In this document: piece after piece, positions 24,978-38,345 of the stretch
How positions within the stretch are numbered: the first letter of the stretch is position 1
Layout of the letters: the number at the start of each line of letters is the position of its first letter
Assembly: GCA_009617715.1 (NCBI GenBank)
Contig: VTFK01000510.1
Location: forward strand, 62,001 to 126,000
Length of the DNA: 64,000 bases
Direction of reading: 5' to 3'
Source: Plectrocnemia conspersa
Taxonomy: Eukaryota; Arthropoda; Insecta; Trichoptera; Polycentropodidae
Notes under the pieces: generated by a model
Database searches by the model: none
What the model was told of the DNA's origin: nothing
What the model saw: only the letters and a program-made list of their open reading frames with translations
Translations under genes and position numbers: made by a program

Positions 24978-26439
24978 CGTTGTAACGCTAACGCCCTTCA
25001 ATATGACATTTTCATTTAAATTAAAAAAGCAAAAACTGCCATTATTTTTCTAATAAGCTGTGCAACGCAATTTTGATTTATTGTTAATAAAGCATATATT
25101 TGTCTTTCATAACAATGTTAGTTGTGCTAGTACTATATATCTAGTAAAAACATCTCATTTCTTGCTTATTTTCAAAATATTATCAAAATATTTTATACGA
25201 ATGTTTTATTAATATCTCAATACCTTTCCGATCGGTTACTATCGCAACCACCGTGATATGTTTTGATTGTGTAATCCCTCGTCAACCCTCTGTCTGATAT
25301 ACATACATATGTGTGTGTATCTATTTCATATACCTCTCCCTGGAAACGGACGGCGGTTGCTACGGCGTAGCCGCTACGTGGGAAATTTGCGCTCGTATGA
25401 GTGATGTATACGTATTCAAAAGCGCAGACAGGGCCAATCAACACTACTGTAATATTGTTAGGTATATCTCGATGAAGTGAAGTTGTGCTAAAACCGAAAT
25501 GACGTAAAACCTGCTATATTCAATGTAAAAAGTATCCTACTCTGCTGCATCCCATTTAAGCTCTAAAGAGCAGATATGCACGGTGTTGCCTGGACGCTAT
25601 TATTAAAATAGTTCAGGGGCGTCGCTAGGTAACGCGCCGTCCCTGAGCAGCGAGAAAATAAATACTAAATTGTATGTATAGTAATAAAATATACATACAA
25701 ATAATATTTCTGTATCGAAACGTGCACAAAGGATTTATTCATTCTATGAAAATATCATAAATGTGTTCGCGCAATGTCCTTCAGTGTATTATTTTTAGAA
25801 TCAGATCCAATGCATTTGCTAGATTGTTTCCAAGTATTAATACCATTTGTCCCCTCATACGTATTACTGGCGGGTTTGTCAAAGGAAGCTAAAGAGAATT
25901 ATACAGCATCCGGCAAAGGAATAGGTGAATTGGATTCATTCGCTATGCAACGACAATAAAGATGGCGCTGTTTACAGGTCCGGTTCTTGGCTCTTTAGTG
26001 CCCTAGACAAAATAAATGAAAGCACATCCCCCCCTAGTATTTTTTATTTCGCTAATGCGTACTATAATGCATATTTTTTAAATAATAAAAATCAGACCAG
26101 AAATATACTATTTTGTTTTGTTATATAAAAATAATAAACATTCATTTATTTAAACAAATTACGTAGTCAAGGCAGTTTATATGGTAGTAAATTTATTTAA
26201 TTGTTTTGAAAGCGTAGCAAAAATAATTTATCTTAAAATAATTGATTTTGTTAAGCATTACTCTAAGCACATTAGAGTCTTCCTTAGAATCTTAATGCGT
26301 TACTTTCACATTTCAAGCCCTTCAGAACAAAGTTCCAAAATATGTTTATTAAATTTAAGCTTAAAGTTCAGGTGTAAGGTGGTGACAGAGTTTGTCTACG
26401 TTTTATAGAAATAATTACTTATGTTTTATTTTCCACCTC
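24978..26439. other. Intergenic, nothing recognised
   Basis: Short open frames exist (for example 25774-25959) but none has recognisable domains. A GC-rich word caggggcgtcgctaggtaac at about 25614 resembles a transposon terminus, but no partner end was found. Confidence 0.3.
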
Positions 26440-26595
26440 ACAAAATATTTATTCAAAAAAATTATAATTTTAAGACCGTAAGCACTAGTTAAAATAGATT
26501 TATCGTCAGCATACATAGATATCGTTCGTATACAAGATAAAGAAGAACGGCCCGAGAAAACTTCCCTGAGGAACTCCAACTGGAATTTTACGCGG

Positions 26596-26659
26596 GATCG
26601 AGTGTTCATTATTTAGTGAAACAACATAGCTTTTACTTCTCAGGTATGAGTGTATTAAG
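26596..26659. repeat. Left copy of a 64-bp direct duplication
   Basis: Starts gatcgagtgttcattattta and runs through acttctcaggta to tgtattaag. It is nearly identical to 26886-26949. Both copies are reverse transcriptase sequence of the LINE and flank a foreign insert carrying a (GGAGTC)n block. Confidence 0.8.
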
Positions 26660-26885
26660 CAGGGCTGTGGAGTCGGAGTCGGAGTCGGAGTTGGAGTCGT
26701 GGAGTCGTGTTGTTTTGGCCACCTCACGTGAAAAAACCCCGAACATATTTATATAAAATGCATTTTTTTTAAATTATGAAATTTATGAAATTTTAATTGC
26801 GTAATAATGAATGAGAAATGCATATAAAACGTGTAGAATAACACCAAGCTGATAAAATTAAACTTTTTTGAGTCGGAGTCGGGTT
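26660..26885. mobile_element. ~226-bp insert with (GGAGTC)n ends inside the LINE
   Basis: Begins gggctgtggagtcggagtcg and ends gagtcggagtcgg; the interior is AT-rich and non-coding. It interrupts the LINE reverse transcriptase and is bracketed by the 64-bp duplication, which behaves like an unusually long target-site duplication. No element family was identified. Confidence 0.55.
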
Positions 26886-26949
26886 GATCGAGTGTTCATT
26901 ATTTAGTGAAACAACATAGCTTTTACTTCTCAGGTAGCCCTGTATTAAG
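26886..26949. repeat. Right copy of the 64-bp direct duplication
   Basis: Second copy of 26596-26659. Only the six bases around tgagtg/gccctg differ clearly. The reading resumes in the LINE on this side. Confidence 0.8.
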
Positions 26950-27734
26950 TATAGCATTATGCAATATAGAAAGTTTATGAATCAAACCGCCATGCCATAC
27001 TGTGTCAAATGCTTGTTCTATATCTAACATTAAAAGACCCATACTCTTCTTCATATTAAAATTAATGCATATGTGAATTGATGCAAACCAAACCGTTCGT
27101 TAATATTTTTATTCCCCAAATATTCTTTTAAACGCATAAGGATTATTTGTTCAAATATTTCATTGAAGGACGATCTTCCAAACGGTTGGGAAATATCCAA
27201 AATATAGGCATACAAATGCCAGGAATGTGTTAAATCAGCGTGTTATCTAATCTATCAATTTCAGGGTTTTTTAGTAACATTTAAAATTTCCCTTGAGCTT
27301 ATTTTGCGAATTAAATCCTTATCTACTGTGGATACGTTTATTTTTCCTATTGATCATTTACTTCTTTTCGGCAATTATACAATTTTGGAAAACTCATTAA
27401 CGAATCAGAGAAACATGGAAAATCAACAAATTATGACCAAAATAATAAATTTCTTTCAGAAATTCGATAAAATATATTGAATCTGGCAAATAAAGTTAGT
27501 TTTGTTATTGATTTACTAAATTCTGATAGAGAGCCCCTTCAAACGAAAAATTGATCCTAATAGAGACAAATCAAATTCATTTTGAGCAAGGACGTGATAT
27601 TCTACTTCAGCCTGATCCTAACGAAGAATGCAGTGGTAAAATTCCACGTATTAATTATATTACAATTAACTACTATAATAAGCAAACATTATACCAATTT
27701 TTTCAACCAAGTCTTAACCATGGCCTTAATAACT

Positions 27735-28060
27735 AATAGCCAACAAACAAAATATTAAAGAAAAAACGCGTTCTAATTATCGAAATTTCATAAATTACTC
27801 ATATTTCCAAGTCAATATTATGCAGCTGTGGACTTATTTTTAAAAATATTTTCTGGATAGATTCATGACTGTTTTTTTCTTAAAAAAATTGAGGAATAAC
27901 CTAGGAATTTATGATTTAGAATCACGGTAGGGGGGGGACGACAATAGTTGACCATTCTGTAGTCGTTTTTTAATATTTCCATTTCATTAAGATTCATAGT
28001 ATTTTATTACATACATTTTTCTGGCCAAATTCAAGGAGGGGCAAATACCTCCACCTAAAA
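27735..28060. repeat. Dispersed repeat family, copy 2 (longest)
   Basis: Combines the left part seen at 23395 and 49905 (aaagaaaaaacgcgttctaa, gcagctgtggactt) with the right part seen at 38390 (aggaataacctaggaatt, gatttagaatca, tcattaagattc, tttttctggcc), so it joins both halves of the family. Non-coding. Confidence 0.5.
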
Positions 28061-29261
28061 TATATTATTTATTGAAATAAAAAGTAAAAATGAATTTCAA
28101 AGCTATTTTTTTTTAATAAAATTTAAATAGATTTTTTGATTCTTAAGTTTTTATTCATGTATTTTTATTAAAGTTGACCAGACGTCTTCATTTGAGGAGA
28201 ATTGTCCTTCTCAAAATGTGTTTCTTTTTTTGTCGAATAAAAATTTCGAGATGACCTTTTTTAGTGTCCAATGATTTTTTTATAATCTGGTCACCTTACT
28301 TTATTAGACTTCAATCAGTTATATCTGTATAAGGGAAATAACCTCCGCTCTAAGAAGACGTCTCTTTTGGAGTACGTATATTTGCGACCATTTCTTACCG
28401 TAAGAAAAAGTAAAATTAAACAAGCATCTTGAAAATACCTTCGAATCGATTCCACTTCTGAGCCAGACATGTATGTACCTATCAAAAAAGTCTCAGTGTT
28501 CACATTGCAAATGTTATGTTAATATTTTTTATCGTATTATCACAATTAGAAATATATTTTACACTGTAGTCGTAAATAATTTTTCAATTAAAAATGCGAA
28601 ATACCCAGAAAAAAATAAAATGTTGAACACTTCTGATTAAAATATTTACATTCAAACTAAAAGATATATGATAATTTATTTTGCCGTGCAGCATAAAATT
28701 GTCTATAAAGTTATTTTTTATTTCACTTTAAACGATTGATTAAGTATCTGAAAACTATGCGCGCGTGGGGTGCCGTAAAAATATCAGGCGTGAATCATTC
28801 TAGCTCCATTCATCTTGTTCAAACCATTACTTTGAATTTTTAGCAGTTATAATTTTTGACAAAATTTTCTCATTCTTTTTGGTCCTTTTTTCTTTATATA
28901 TTGCCTTTGATGATACTTTTCTAAATAATGCGCTACATAACCGAAGCTTATTTTTTTATTATCTTTTTATCTATCCCAGAAAAAAAAGAACAAATATCAC
29001 AAAACTTTACCATAAATTAATTTTTAAAAATCGTGCACACTAATAACCTTCTTAATTCGGGTGAATGTTGTCATGGCTCTCTTTATCATGTATATTAGCT
29101 ATAATGTGTTTCCTCAGTCTTAATATAAAGTGTATCCCAAATAAATGTATTTTGTTGCATCCCTTCTACATTTTAAATCAAGCCTTATGGCATGTGCTTG
29201 CATGCAAGTATTTAATATTAGGTAGATTTTTCTTCTCTTATATTTATGAGCATATTCATTA

Positions 29262-29340
29262 CAACGGTGCTGGCGTTAAGCACAGGCAGAGCAGGCGCCC
29301 GCTTATCGTACCCAAATTAAGGCTCGGTTTTATTAACTTA
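29262..29340. repeat. Short dispersed repeat, copy 1
   Basis: ggtgctggcgttaagcacag, then gcagagcaggcgcccgctta. A second copy lies 440 bp downstream at 29698-29770 (agcagcgccggtactacgca, caggcagaacaggcacccgc). Probably transposon terminal fragments. Confidence 0.45.
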
Positions 29341-29697
29341 TTTTATAATAAAGTAGTAGTTTTGAGTTCATTTTACATGACACGCTGGTGGCCAATTTAT
29401 GGGTACATGTATAATCTCAAGAAAAATTTCTCTCTCATTAAATAATTTGAAATAAAATGTTTTTGAAAAATTAACACAGATTATTTTCACACTGGCAGAA
29501 CAAAATTTGCCGTTTCATAAAAAAATAATATCGATTTATTAAATTTGTCAAATGCTTTGGTTTATACGATCATGTTATAAAATAATATCTTGTCAAATAG
29601 CATATAAAGAAACGATTGATTACATGAGCAAAGAAAGTCAGAATTGATAATTTGATTTATTTACTTAGGATCGCTTGCTAACATTCTCGATTATTGG

Positions 29698-29770
29698 GTA
29701 TGAGCAGCGCCGGTACTACGCACAGGCAGAACAGGCACCCGCTTACGGCATACTTATTTTTATTAAACTT
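29698..29770. repeat. Short dispersed repeat, copy 2
   Basis: Same family and orientation as 29262-29340, sharing cacaggcagaNcaggc and cccgctta. Confidence 0.45.
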
Positions 29771-32700
29771 GCAAAATGATAAAAGTGTGCAATAAGAATA
29801 ATCCTGGTTTTCTTGGTATTTATGATTGTTATAAAAACATCATTGGCAAATAACGTGTAAAAATATCAACGTTAAAAATCCGAGCAAAAAATGATTAATT
29901 CTAAAAAGAAAAAGAAAAATTGTTGAGATGGAAAAAACTGGATTCTTGTACGGGTTCCATTACTTTATATTTATTTGATTTTTATAAGTAGATAATGCAT
30001 CAGGATTTGAATTGATAAAATAAACAATAGGATCGTAAAATATTTTCTAAATATACGTTAAAAATAACGATAAATTTTGATATCATCCAATGATGCATTG
30101 TTTATTCTAACTCTAGCTTTTTGTTACTGTTGGGTTCAGCAACAGGGTCGTTCTTTTGTCTAAATTTATACGGAAGGATGCATATCATCATAAAAAGAGC
30201 CAGTTCTACTTGTAAAAAAAACAAGTTTTACTTTTGAAGCAAAAATTGGTTTATTCGTTTAAAAAGAAACACCGTGGGAGACCATTTAACGGATTGAATA
30301 CACGTCATAATTCATAAAGGATTAAGTTTAATCACCTTGAGATTAGATAATGCGCGTCTGCCTTATTGCCCAAAGGAAATTTATATTCATAGAAATTCGT
30401 CACCCTTCTTTGACTGATATAAGAAAGTTCTATCAAACGTTTCATCACTCATCACCAATCGAATCATCGACGAAGACTCTCAACAATAATTCTTCCGGCG
30501 TCTAACTAGCTCTACATTTCACACCACCCAGCAAATCCCATTTTATAGATTTTGATAATTTAATTTTAGAATATAAATATATAGATACAAATAAATATTT
30601 CCATATTTATACTATTTTAAAAAAAGATATCGCTACGCCGCCAAACATACAATTTTTAACACATTAAATACCGCGACTAAATCGTGATAAGGACAAAAAC
30701 TTTATTTTAAATAGCCATATCTTTAGAATTAGTTTACATTTTAAGGTTAAATTTGAATCACTGTTTTTTAATAATTGTTTTTTATAATCGCAAAGGTAAA
30801 AACAGTAAAAAAATGTTTGTTGGGTTAATCAATTGAACAACTCATCTATTTACAATTAGAAGATTAAACTTATATTATAATAAGTCATAAGAGAGATCAG
30901 TTCGGCTTGTGATAAAGCGTTCTAAACGTTTCATAAAAAAAATAGCTTTCTTCGTTAAAATGCGACACAACCATGGGAAACCTTTTAATAGCTAAAATCA
31001 AAAGGTATATGTTAGAAATCAGAAAGGATTAAAATATCCGTTGCTTTTTTGAAGATGACGCTTAAGATATGTTAGGGATTAATAAATTTAAGTGTTAAGG
31101 TTTACCGGTGGTAACAGGGTGTAAATAATAAAAAAAGGATTTGGATTGTATATTTTAACTAGAGGCACAATGTAGGTGGAGAGATTTTTTAAATTTATAT
31201 ATTATTGTATAAATATCATCTATGTGTACCATTAAATACGTGTGTTTTTTGTATTATAATATATAAAATATAAAAATAGTTTAGTATCACAAAATAAAAA
31301 TAATCAGCATTACTAATTCCTCTCTGTTGTCTACACATAAAGCCTTTCTCTGTGATTGTGTAAATTCATTGTATGCGCAAAGTTCCAATAATAACATAAA
31401 ATCACGTACCACTCTGAGAGCACGGAGATTTACTGCAGTTTAAGAGTGCTACCACCGTTCATGTCGTAATTGTTTCTTATCGCAAAATGAGTTCATGTTA
31501 TATATATAGCCACCGTATTACGCAGCCATGTAATCTAAAAAAATTAATTAATTAATAAAGTTTCAATAGATTATATAAATTCTAGTGACGCACAAAAATT
31601 GTTGTTTTTTACGAATCACGTGAATCACGTTGCCATATAAAATGAAAAATAAAAATATACAATACATTGAATTGTTCAATAGTATAATGAAGCAGTTCCA
31701 TTATATAATTCATGGTGGAGATGGTCACGAACGTCCATCGAACCGCTTTTGAATATTTAATGTTTTAGTGCAGTTTGGCTCTAAATGCATAATGATAGAT
31801 AATAAACTATATAATTATAGAAACGTTGTATTAATTTGTTGGTGAAACAGCTTCGATCGAAGCGTTGGGGTGAGTTTCAGTCTCGGTTTTCCCCACACAG
31901 CTAAACATAATAATTTCGTTTGAGAGTGTACATCTCGTTGATGGACTAGGTGAATTATGTATAAAACTTACTCTACCAAATCATATTAACTAATAAATAC
32001 ACACAATTACGAAAGAATACAAATTAGAATGAAAAATCATTTTGTTGTATTTACATGATGTAAAATACCAAACTTGTCTCTCTGTTTCTTACCTTAAAAA
32101 TCAAGAGTGACTGAAATCTGCATTATTGCTTTCTCCAATGAGCTGTGTAGTTATTTATGATGATTTTAACACTATAGTTGCCAAAATCCAACTCACCGGT
32201 TTCTGATAATTTAGTAAAAAAACTATTCTTTTCCTACATTGTAATTCTCAAAGTCTGCTTTGCCCACTATAAAGCGTTTTTCAATATCTTCGATTTTTTT
32301 AAAGCATAATAAATTTATTATTTATTTTTAAATATTTAAGCGGTTATGTTATACAAAAATAAAAAAGGGTTCAAAACACTATACAGCGATTTTTTATGTT
32401 AAATCACATATAACAGTACAACATAAATCAATAACGGGCCTTCAAAACACATCGTTAAGATATTTTATTAAGAACGTTATCTTAATAAATATATAAGTAC
32501 CTACAACGAATAGCTTTAAAAACGAACATATGTACATATATGCACCAATCAATGTAAAAGTCAATGAAAGCAATTCTTGATTCAAGAGATGAAGCAAGTT
32601 GCAGCGCGTTCATTTTACTCAATTGACAAGATAATGGACGAATAAAAAGCTACCAGTTATCCAATTATGCTATTAAATTCCATGATTGTGTAATACCACA

Positions 32701-33892
32701 ATACAGACAAACCATCAGGGTTAGAAGTCCTATTATGTTGTAAATAAATCCAGATCATGATTGGTAGTTTTATAGGCAAGAATACAGTTATTCCAAAATC
32801 ACTACGAATTGATTCAATGACTTATGCTATAAAATATAATAGTTATTTTATAGCATACTTATTTTATCTTGCAAAAATGAAATGGCTCGATATATGAAAC
32901 AGTAAGTCCTTGAATCAGATTTAATGTTTCACATATCAGGCCATTTCGCTATTGCGAGATAAAATACGGATGCTGCAAAGAAAATAAGAATTTATACGAC
33001 CAACACCTGAGAAAAATCCTAATAAAATATCATTTATTTCTCACACTTTATTCTATGCTGCGTTTTTAATGTGCTTTTTATCTGCGGGAATAGGTTAAAG
33101 TCAGGGAGAAGCATAACTGGTGCCTGCGGCATCAAGACGTCGTCGTTTTTGGCCAAAAAATCACGTGAGAGACGGTGCGTTATCGTAGTACAAAATCCAA
33201 AAGATCTTTATACACAATTTTGCTCATTTTATTCAAAGTGCCTAGTGCAAACGGCATAAACTGCAAAAATATACTTCTGGCCGTACGACTTAGTGGTAAG
33301 AATTTAATCGAATAAATTAGTAAGGAAAACATTGACAATATATCGAACTTGACGCGCTTTTTGTTTTGACGTCATTAATAAACACATGTAGTCAGCGACA
33401 CTCAAAATTCAGACACATAACTTTGAAACATATTGGCTTATACTCATTTTATGCCTAAAATGTAAGTCAAAATTGCTTTGCATGAACAGTTGAAATGCAG
33501 AAATCTTCCTGTGGAGGTTTCAACAATTTTGAGTGACAATAGTTTGGCTTAACAAATATTAGAATCCACTCTTTATAACACCTATAATTATATAATAAGC
33601 ACACATATTTTCGAAAGCCAGCAATTACTGCAATACTCTTCATGAATAAGCATTGCTCAAACTAACTTTTGTAATTATCGTACGGTCGCTCAATGCGAGG
33701 GCATAATTGAAAATTTAAGGATGATTTAGGTTCTCTAAAGGACCGTTATAAAATGAGTGACACTTGGTCACATCACAGAGTCACTCGATTTTAAACAATC
33801 GAGGTCTCGTCTCGTTCTCATTCGACACTGCCACCGATAATGACACCTGCCCGCTTCTGTACACATTTTGGTGAATTATATATTTTGTACAA

Positions 33893-34456
33893 TGTTATGT
33901 GTCATCTATTATCAGTTTTGATACATATGAGGTCAACGAATTTATTAATTAATCGAACGTATTTATTAACATTATATTTTTAGAACACTAATTTGCTCGA
34001 TTGTATATATATATATATATATATAAAAATTAATATTAGCATATTAATGCAAATTGTTTACGATCGATATTTTATATTAATGTTATCACACTGTGTGCTA
34101 TATGAGGTCAATGAAATTGTTATTTATCGAACGGATATGTATTTATTATTTTTATATGTTTATATACGTAGAGTCGTCAAACTAGTTTAATGTAATTGTA
34201 TTGGCGAATCATTGACTATGTATGCGTGCCAAGAAACCGTATAAAAGACAGTTGTACCGGACGCTAAAGTTTTGATTCTCGGAGACGCAGATTAACTGTA
34301 AGGTTGATGGGGAGAGGAGCAGGCGTAGGACCAATAAATTATTTAGCTAAGCTGTGACCCTTCTTAAACAATATTATAATTTATGTATAACCTTATGTTT
34401 TTTATTATATAATATAATATACTCTTTTGTTTTTAATCCTTGAATATTTAGTTACA
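33893..34456 (+). mobile_element. LTR-like segment, TG...CA ends
   Basis: Runs from TGTTATGTGTC to AGTTACA. It holds a TATA box (tataaaag, 34240-34247) and an AATAAA (34333-34338) about 90 bases apart, the order U3-R-U5 expected of a long terminal repeat. A word pair (atatgaggtcaa, at about 33926 and 34102) shows an internal duplication of about 180 bp. No second LTR and no matching target duplication were found, so this may be a solo or truncated LTR. Tentative. Confidence 0.35.
34003..34025. repeat. (TA)n microsatellite
   Basis: Uninterrupted TA dinucleotide run. Confidence 0.8.
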
Positions 34457-34829
34457 AACCGGAACATTAAATTCGAGGAAGCAGTGAGATGTTAAACAAC
34501 AATAAACTATTATTAAATCGTTTTTTTTTTATGTTTCTACGGCCGTTCATAAACCCTTTATTTGGACATAACATCCTTGCCAAGAAGCTTATCCGTCGTT
34601 GGCACTACTTAACACTAAAATTTAATGCAACATATATGTTCTGTAATTTTAAAAAGAGTGTCAATACAAAATGTTTTATCAATAAATGTCAAACGCAAAC
34701 TATGCGTTTAAAATGGCTGCCTATTGCTTTACAGCTAGTATTACCAACGTGCAATATAGAAGAGCTCAATTTTTCTCATTTTTCGTTGCATATCTCGTAT
34801 ATTGACATGACTCCCACTATGACTGAGTC

Positions 34830-36360
34830 TCAGCCGGTTTGAGATTTTATACCAGATTATATTTTTTTTGTACTTATACTCTGTATCCAAAAAACATTCG
34901 ACCATTATTTATAAAAAATACTCATATTCACATACAACAATCATACACTAATCTTTTTCAAAGTAGTGCCTTCGGCTGCTACACACTTCTCCCAATGATC
35001 CTACCACTATCGGAAGCGTCGAATTCTGCATGATGTCTTCTCTGGACCGAAATCTGGTCCATTTCATAGGCATTTTTTGGTTGGGTAAAAGTCCAACGTC
35101 ACACGGAGCTGTGTCAGGAAGCTCTGAATCAAATGTGAAGAATGATCGGATGGGTTATCGTGATGGGACTTCCAATTACCCGTTGCTTGCAGATCCTACA
35201 TCTCACAGCGTCACGAAGGCGACGTAGAACCTTTTGGTAGTACTTCTTCGTGATGGTTGTACCGTGTAGTGCGTATTTAGCGTTAGCATGACTATGCCAT
35301 TGCTGTAGAACTGCCTTGCTTTTTTTGGCTTCAGGGATGTTGAATGCTTCCATTGTGATAACTACAACTTAGTTTCTGGGTCATACCTATAAACCCAGTG
35401 ATCACTGTGTTGAGGAAGTTGATCATGCTTTTGCTTGACCGTTAAAGATTCCTCTGATGCTCAAATCCATAGTCAAAATGGAACGAACGAATCGCTTCAT
35501 AAGATTCCCATGTCGTCTGGACGAAGTACCGTTACTCTTTATCTCTTTCTTCGTTGCGTGCGACACCCCTCCTACTTTTATTTCTAGGGGATCAGCGTCA
35601 GTTCTGGATTGTTAAATGAATACATTTGATTAACCTACAATACCACTAACTTCATTTCATAATTTTACTACTGATGTATGTTTTTTAATTTTGCGCAGAA
35701 TTTGTTTTTTTAAATAAATAAAATTATTATAGTCATTATTAAATGTGTTCCTACTATTGCTGTTTCAAAAGCAATAAAATATTTGTATTTATTATTAAAA
35801 GAGCATTATTATATAATAAAATAAAATGGTGAATATTTCGGGGTTTGGTGAGAGGCAAATAGTAGTGGATTTAATTAGAATGTAACGGTAAAACGTCCTC
35901 GATAGGGAATCAATTTCAATGCATGCCCGCCTCGTCTGCAAGTTCTCTGATTGTGATTTGACGATCCTGATTGAAACAAAATCTTTGTCCTTCTTAAACA
36001 AATATTTCCAAAAATACATTTTTTTAACTCCGACAGCAATTTTTCCTCCTCAAACAAAATACAGAGATACTTCTTGAACAAAAATTTCCATAATGTTTTG
36101 TTGGTCCCATAGTAATTTGCTCTTCTTTGTCCTCCTCGAACATTTTTTTTTTCTTTTTAATGTCCTTTGATATTTTCAAAATATGCTCACCTTATCAATG
36201 ACAATTTCATTTCTGAATGTTGAGGATCTACACAAGAACGTGCTACACCCTTCTCTGATGTGATCTTTAAAGCGGTTGTACCACTCCTTTATGTGTCTGG
36301 TGCTCATTGCTTTTGTCCCGAAGGTCTGTTGAATCTTGCGGATCGTTTTACAAAATTGAA
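34830..36360 (-). mobile_element. Decayed mariner-family transposase, interrupted
   Basis: Minus-strand pieces in N-to-C order: 36360-36190 codes for a helix-turn-helix region (KIQQTFGTKAMSTRHIKEWY followed by NRFKDHIREG); 35410-35300 codes for VYRYDPETK-like and SLKPKKARQ-like blocks; 35310-35200 gives GTTITKKYYQKVLRRLRDAV; and 35180-34880 gives a HHDN-like block and the C-terminal EKCVAAEG motif. These are mariner signatures. Many stops and frameshifts occur, and about 700 bp of unrelated sequence (35500-36190) separates the N-terminal part, either an insertion or a second copy. Not functional. Confidence 0.82.
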
Positions 36361-38100
36361 TGCAAAATATAAATGAATAGCGTTCAAAATCAAAATGCCC
36401 ACTTACACTTTCTCACCCGTCGGCGGTCTGCTGGCGATTTACAGCTTCTGCAGGCAGGAAAAAATTCCAGTATGCCCATTAGGATCACGTACATACGTGA
36501 ACCAAACTACGCCTCTCTACCTTCATTTGTTTACACACGAAAAATTATGATCCGATATTTTTTGAACAAACTACATACACTTATATATATTATCATGAGT
36601 GATGAAGTGGGTTTTTGCTATTGTTACGTAAATCATCACCAGACAATACATAAACGCGGATGTCGAGAGGCAATCTTTTTTTCTATGACGTATTTATTAT
36701 CAGGGACACTGTCATTTGGAGGAAGGAGGTTTAAAAGGGGGCTTAGAAGGGGCCCCCCTTATATTTATCCAAAAAAATGCATGTCATGTAATGAAATACT
36801 ATGAATTTTAATAAAATCGAAATATTAAAATAAAACGTCTACCGAATTGCTAAATTTTTCACTCTCCTTGAAAAAGTTGGATTATATATTTTAAGATTCA
36901 TATATTAATTTCAATAAATAAACCAAAGCGCCAAATTAAAGTGTAAATTTATTGATGACTTTAAGAGAAAATACCTTTTTTGAAAATATTGTGTGGACTT
37001 TTGGAAAATGCTCTTCCGATATAAAATACCATTTAAAATATATAAAACCTTAACTGAGATCAATTGCATTCGCTGATTCTTAAAAATTGTCTAATTTATG
37101 ACAACAAACTCTTAATTTTTGATGAAGAAACTACTTATGCGTTTTACATTGCCGCTCATAATATAAATTAAATGCATTTAATATAAGGTAATCATTTTAA
37201 ATGCAGTTAAACCAATGTCAATTAAATAACTGATTGATGATATAGAAAAAACAGCATTCCTAACGAAACACAATTCCAATCGATAATAAATAAAAAAAAT
37301 ATCTCGTATATTATGCGATACTTCATATCAAAATAAAACTGCTAAGCTTTTGGACCAAAGTGGGGTTTACGTTAAGGACTATATTATGTGAATATTCGTA
37401 AAAAAAATAACTTCAAAGAAATGTTGCAGCTCATATCGTTCATAACTGCACCTAAACCTACTTAATTTAGTCTAAATATACGAATATGTTATATGTATTC
37501 TTTGAATCAGTAAAAATATGTTGTAACACGACGGCACTTAAATTCTTTCATTGCTTCCAGCTACCTTTCAATTCTTATGATTTATGAGGATATAAAACTG
37601 TACGTCAGCTCTCAACAACAGTGCTCGACAATTATACAGAAGTTGTTTTCAAATGAGACTGAATACAAGGCAAAACAATTTCAGCAATTGATACAACATA
37701 AGCTGAAATTGAAGTTATTGACGTCAAAAACATAGATGAAGTTAAAAAAACATGGACGCAAAAATAAATACATTTAATCGTTACCGAGCGTTCCCACTGC
37801 AACACGATTTTATTGCTTTTGACGTGAATTTTTGACTTCTGAGAAATGATAAATTGTTTTGCGCTCTCCTATTGACCAAAATTCGGATTGGACTTTTTTG
37901 ATCAGCTCTCTTATAGTAATATCGGTGAGGATACCTATCATATTTTTAAGACATAGTGTAATATTCAAATGAAAACAAACCATGGAACTATTTTTTCGCC
38001 TTTTTTCCTGAGAGATGAATTGACTTAGTTTGTATTTTGAATTTGACCTAATAAAAGTGCTAAGACTATAATTAGTTTTAGATTTTTATTAGGTTAGGTT
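36361..38100. other. Intergenic, nothing recognised
   Basis: A 143-codon open frame (36373-36804) has no recognisable domain and crosses transposon debris, so it is not called a gene. The remainder is AT-rich. Confidence 0.35.
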
Positions 38101-38109
38101 TGGGTTTAA

Positions 38110-38345
38110 GCAGCTGTCAAATTGAGTTCAATAGACATTTTAAAGCAACAAATAATTATATTTTCGCTAGTAAAAATATATATCTACTAGTGAAAATGTA
38201 TTTTGACTTCACTAGTGAAAATATAACTTCACCGAAAAATACACATTCACTATAACATTTATACATCGCATGTAAATAAATGATGATATGTATGTAAATG
38301 TATTTATTAACACCAATAGAAAAGTTAAAATCATTGGTGAAAATG
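38110..38345. repeat. ACTAGTGAAAAT palindromic array, second copy
   Basis: Repeats tattttcgctagtaaaaat, ctactagtgaaaatgtattt, cactagtgaaaatataactt and cattggtgaaaatga. It is related in order and wording to 8540-8738. Upstream words (ttaggttaggtttgggttt) also recur near 60226. Confidence 0.5.

Larger units (their letters stand above)
26440..27270 (-). mobile_element. Jockey-like non-LTR retrotransposon, reverse transcriptase fragment
   Basis: Minus-strand translation, broken by frameshifts, shows reverse transcriptase blocks in the right order: FEQIILMRLKEYLGNKNI, then LMLDIEQAFDTVWHGGLIHK with the first catalytic Asp, then SYVVSLNNEHSIPRKIPVGV followed by PQGSFLGPFFFILYTND, then MYADDKSILTSAYG with the YADD active site. 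Stops and frame changes, plus an insertion at about 26660-26885, make it non-functional. No endonuclease domain or 3' end is seen. The arrangement matches jockey/I-group LINEs; the exact clade is an inference. Confidence 0.87.
28061..33890. other. Long gene-poor intergenic region
   Basis: About 5.8 kb without a supportable gene. An open frame of 126 codons at 29065-29445 has no domain and overlaps a repeat, so it is not called. Two copies of a short repeat, acaggcagaNcaggcNcccgctta, lie at about 29280 and 29717. The rest is AT-rich. Confidence 0.4.

Noticed and set aside
29065..29445. 126-codon plus-strand frame
   Set aside because: Hydrophobic by virtue of T-richness, no signal or domain pattern, and it crosses a dispersed repeat.
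36373..36804. 143-codon plus-strand frame
   Set aside because: No recognisable domain, irregular composition, and it starts in the debris of a mariner transposase on the other strand.
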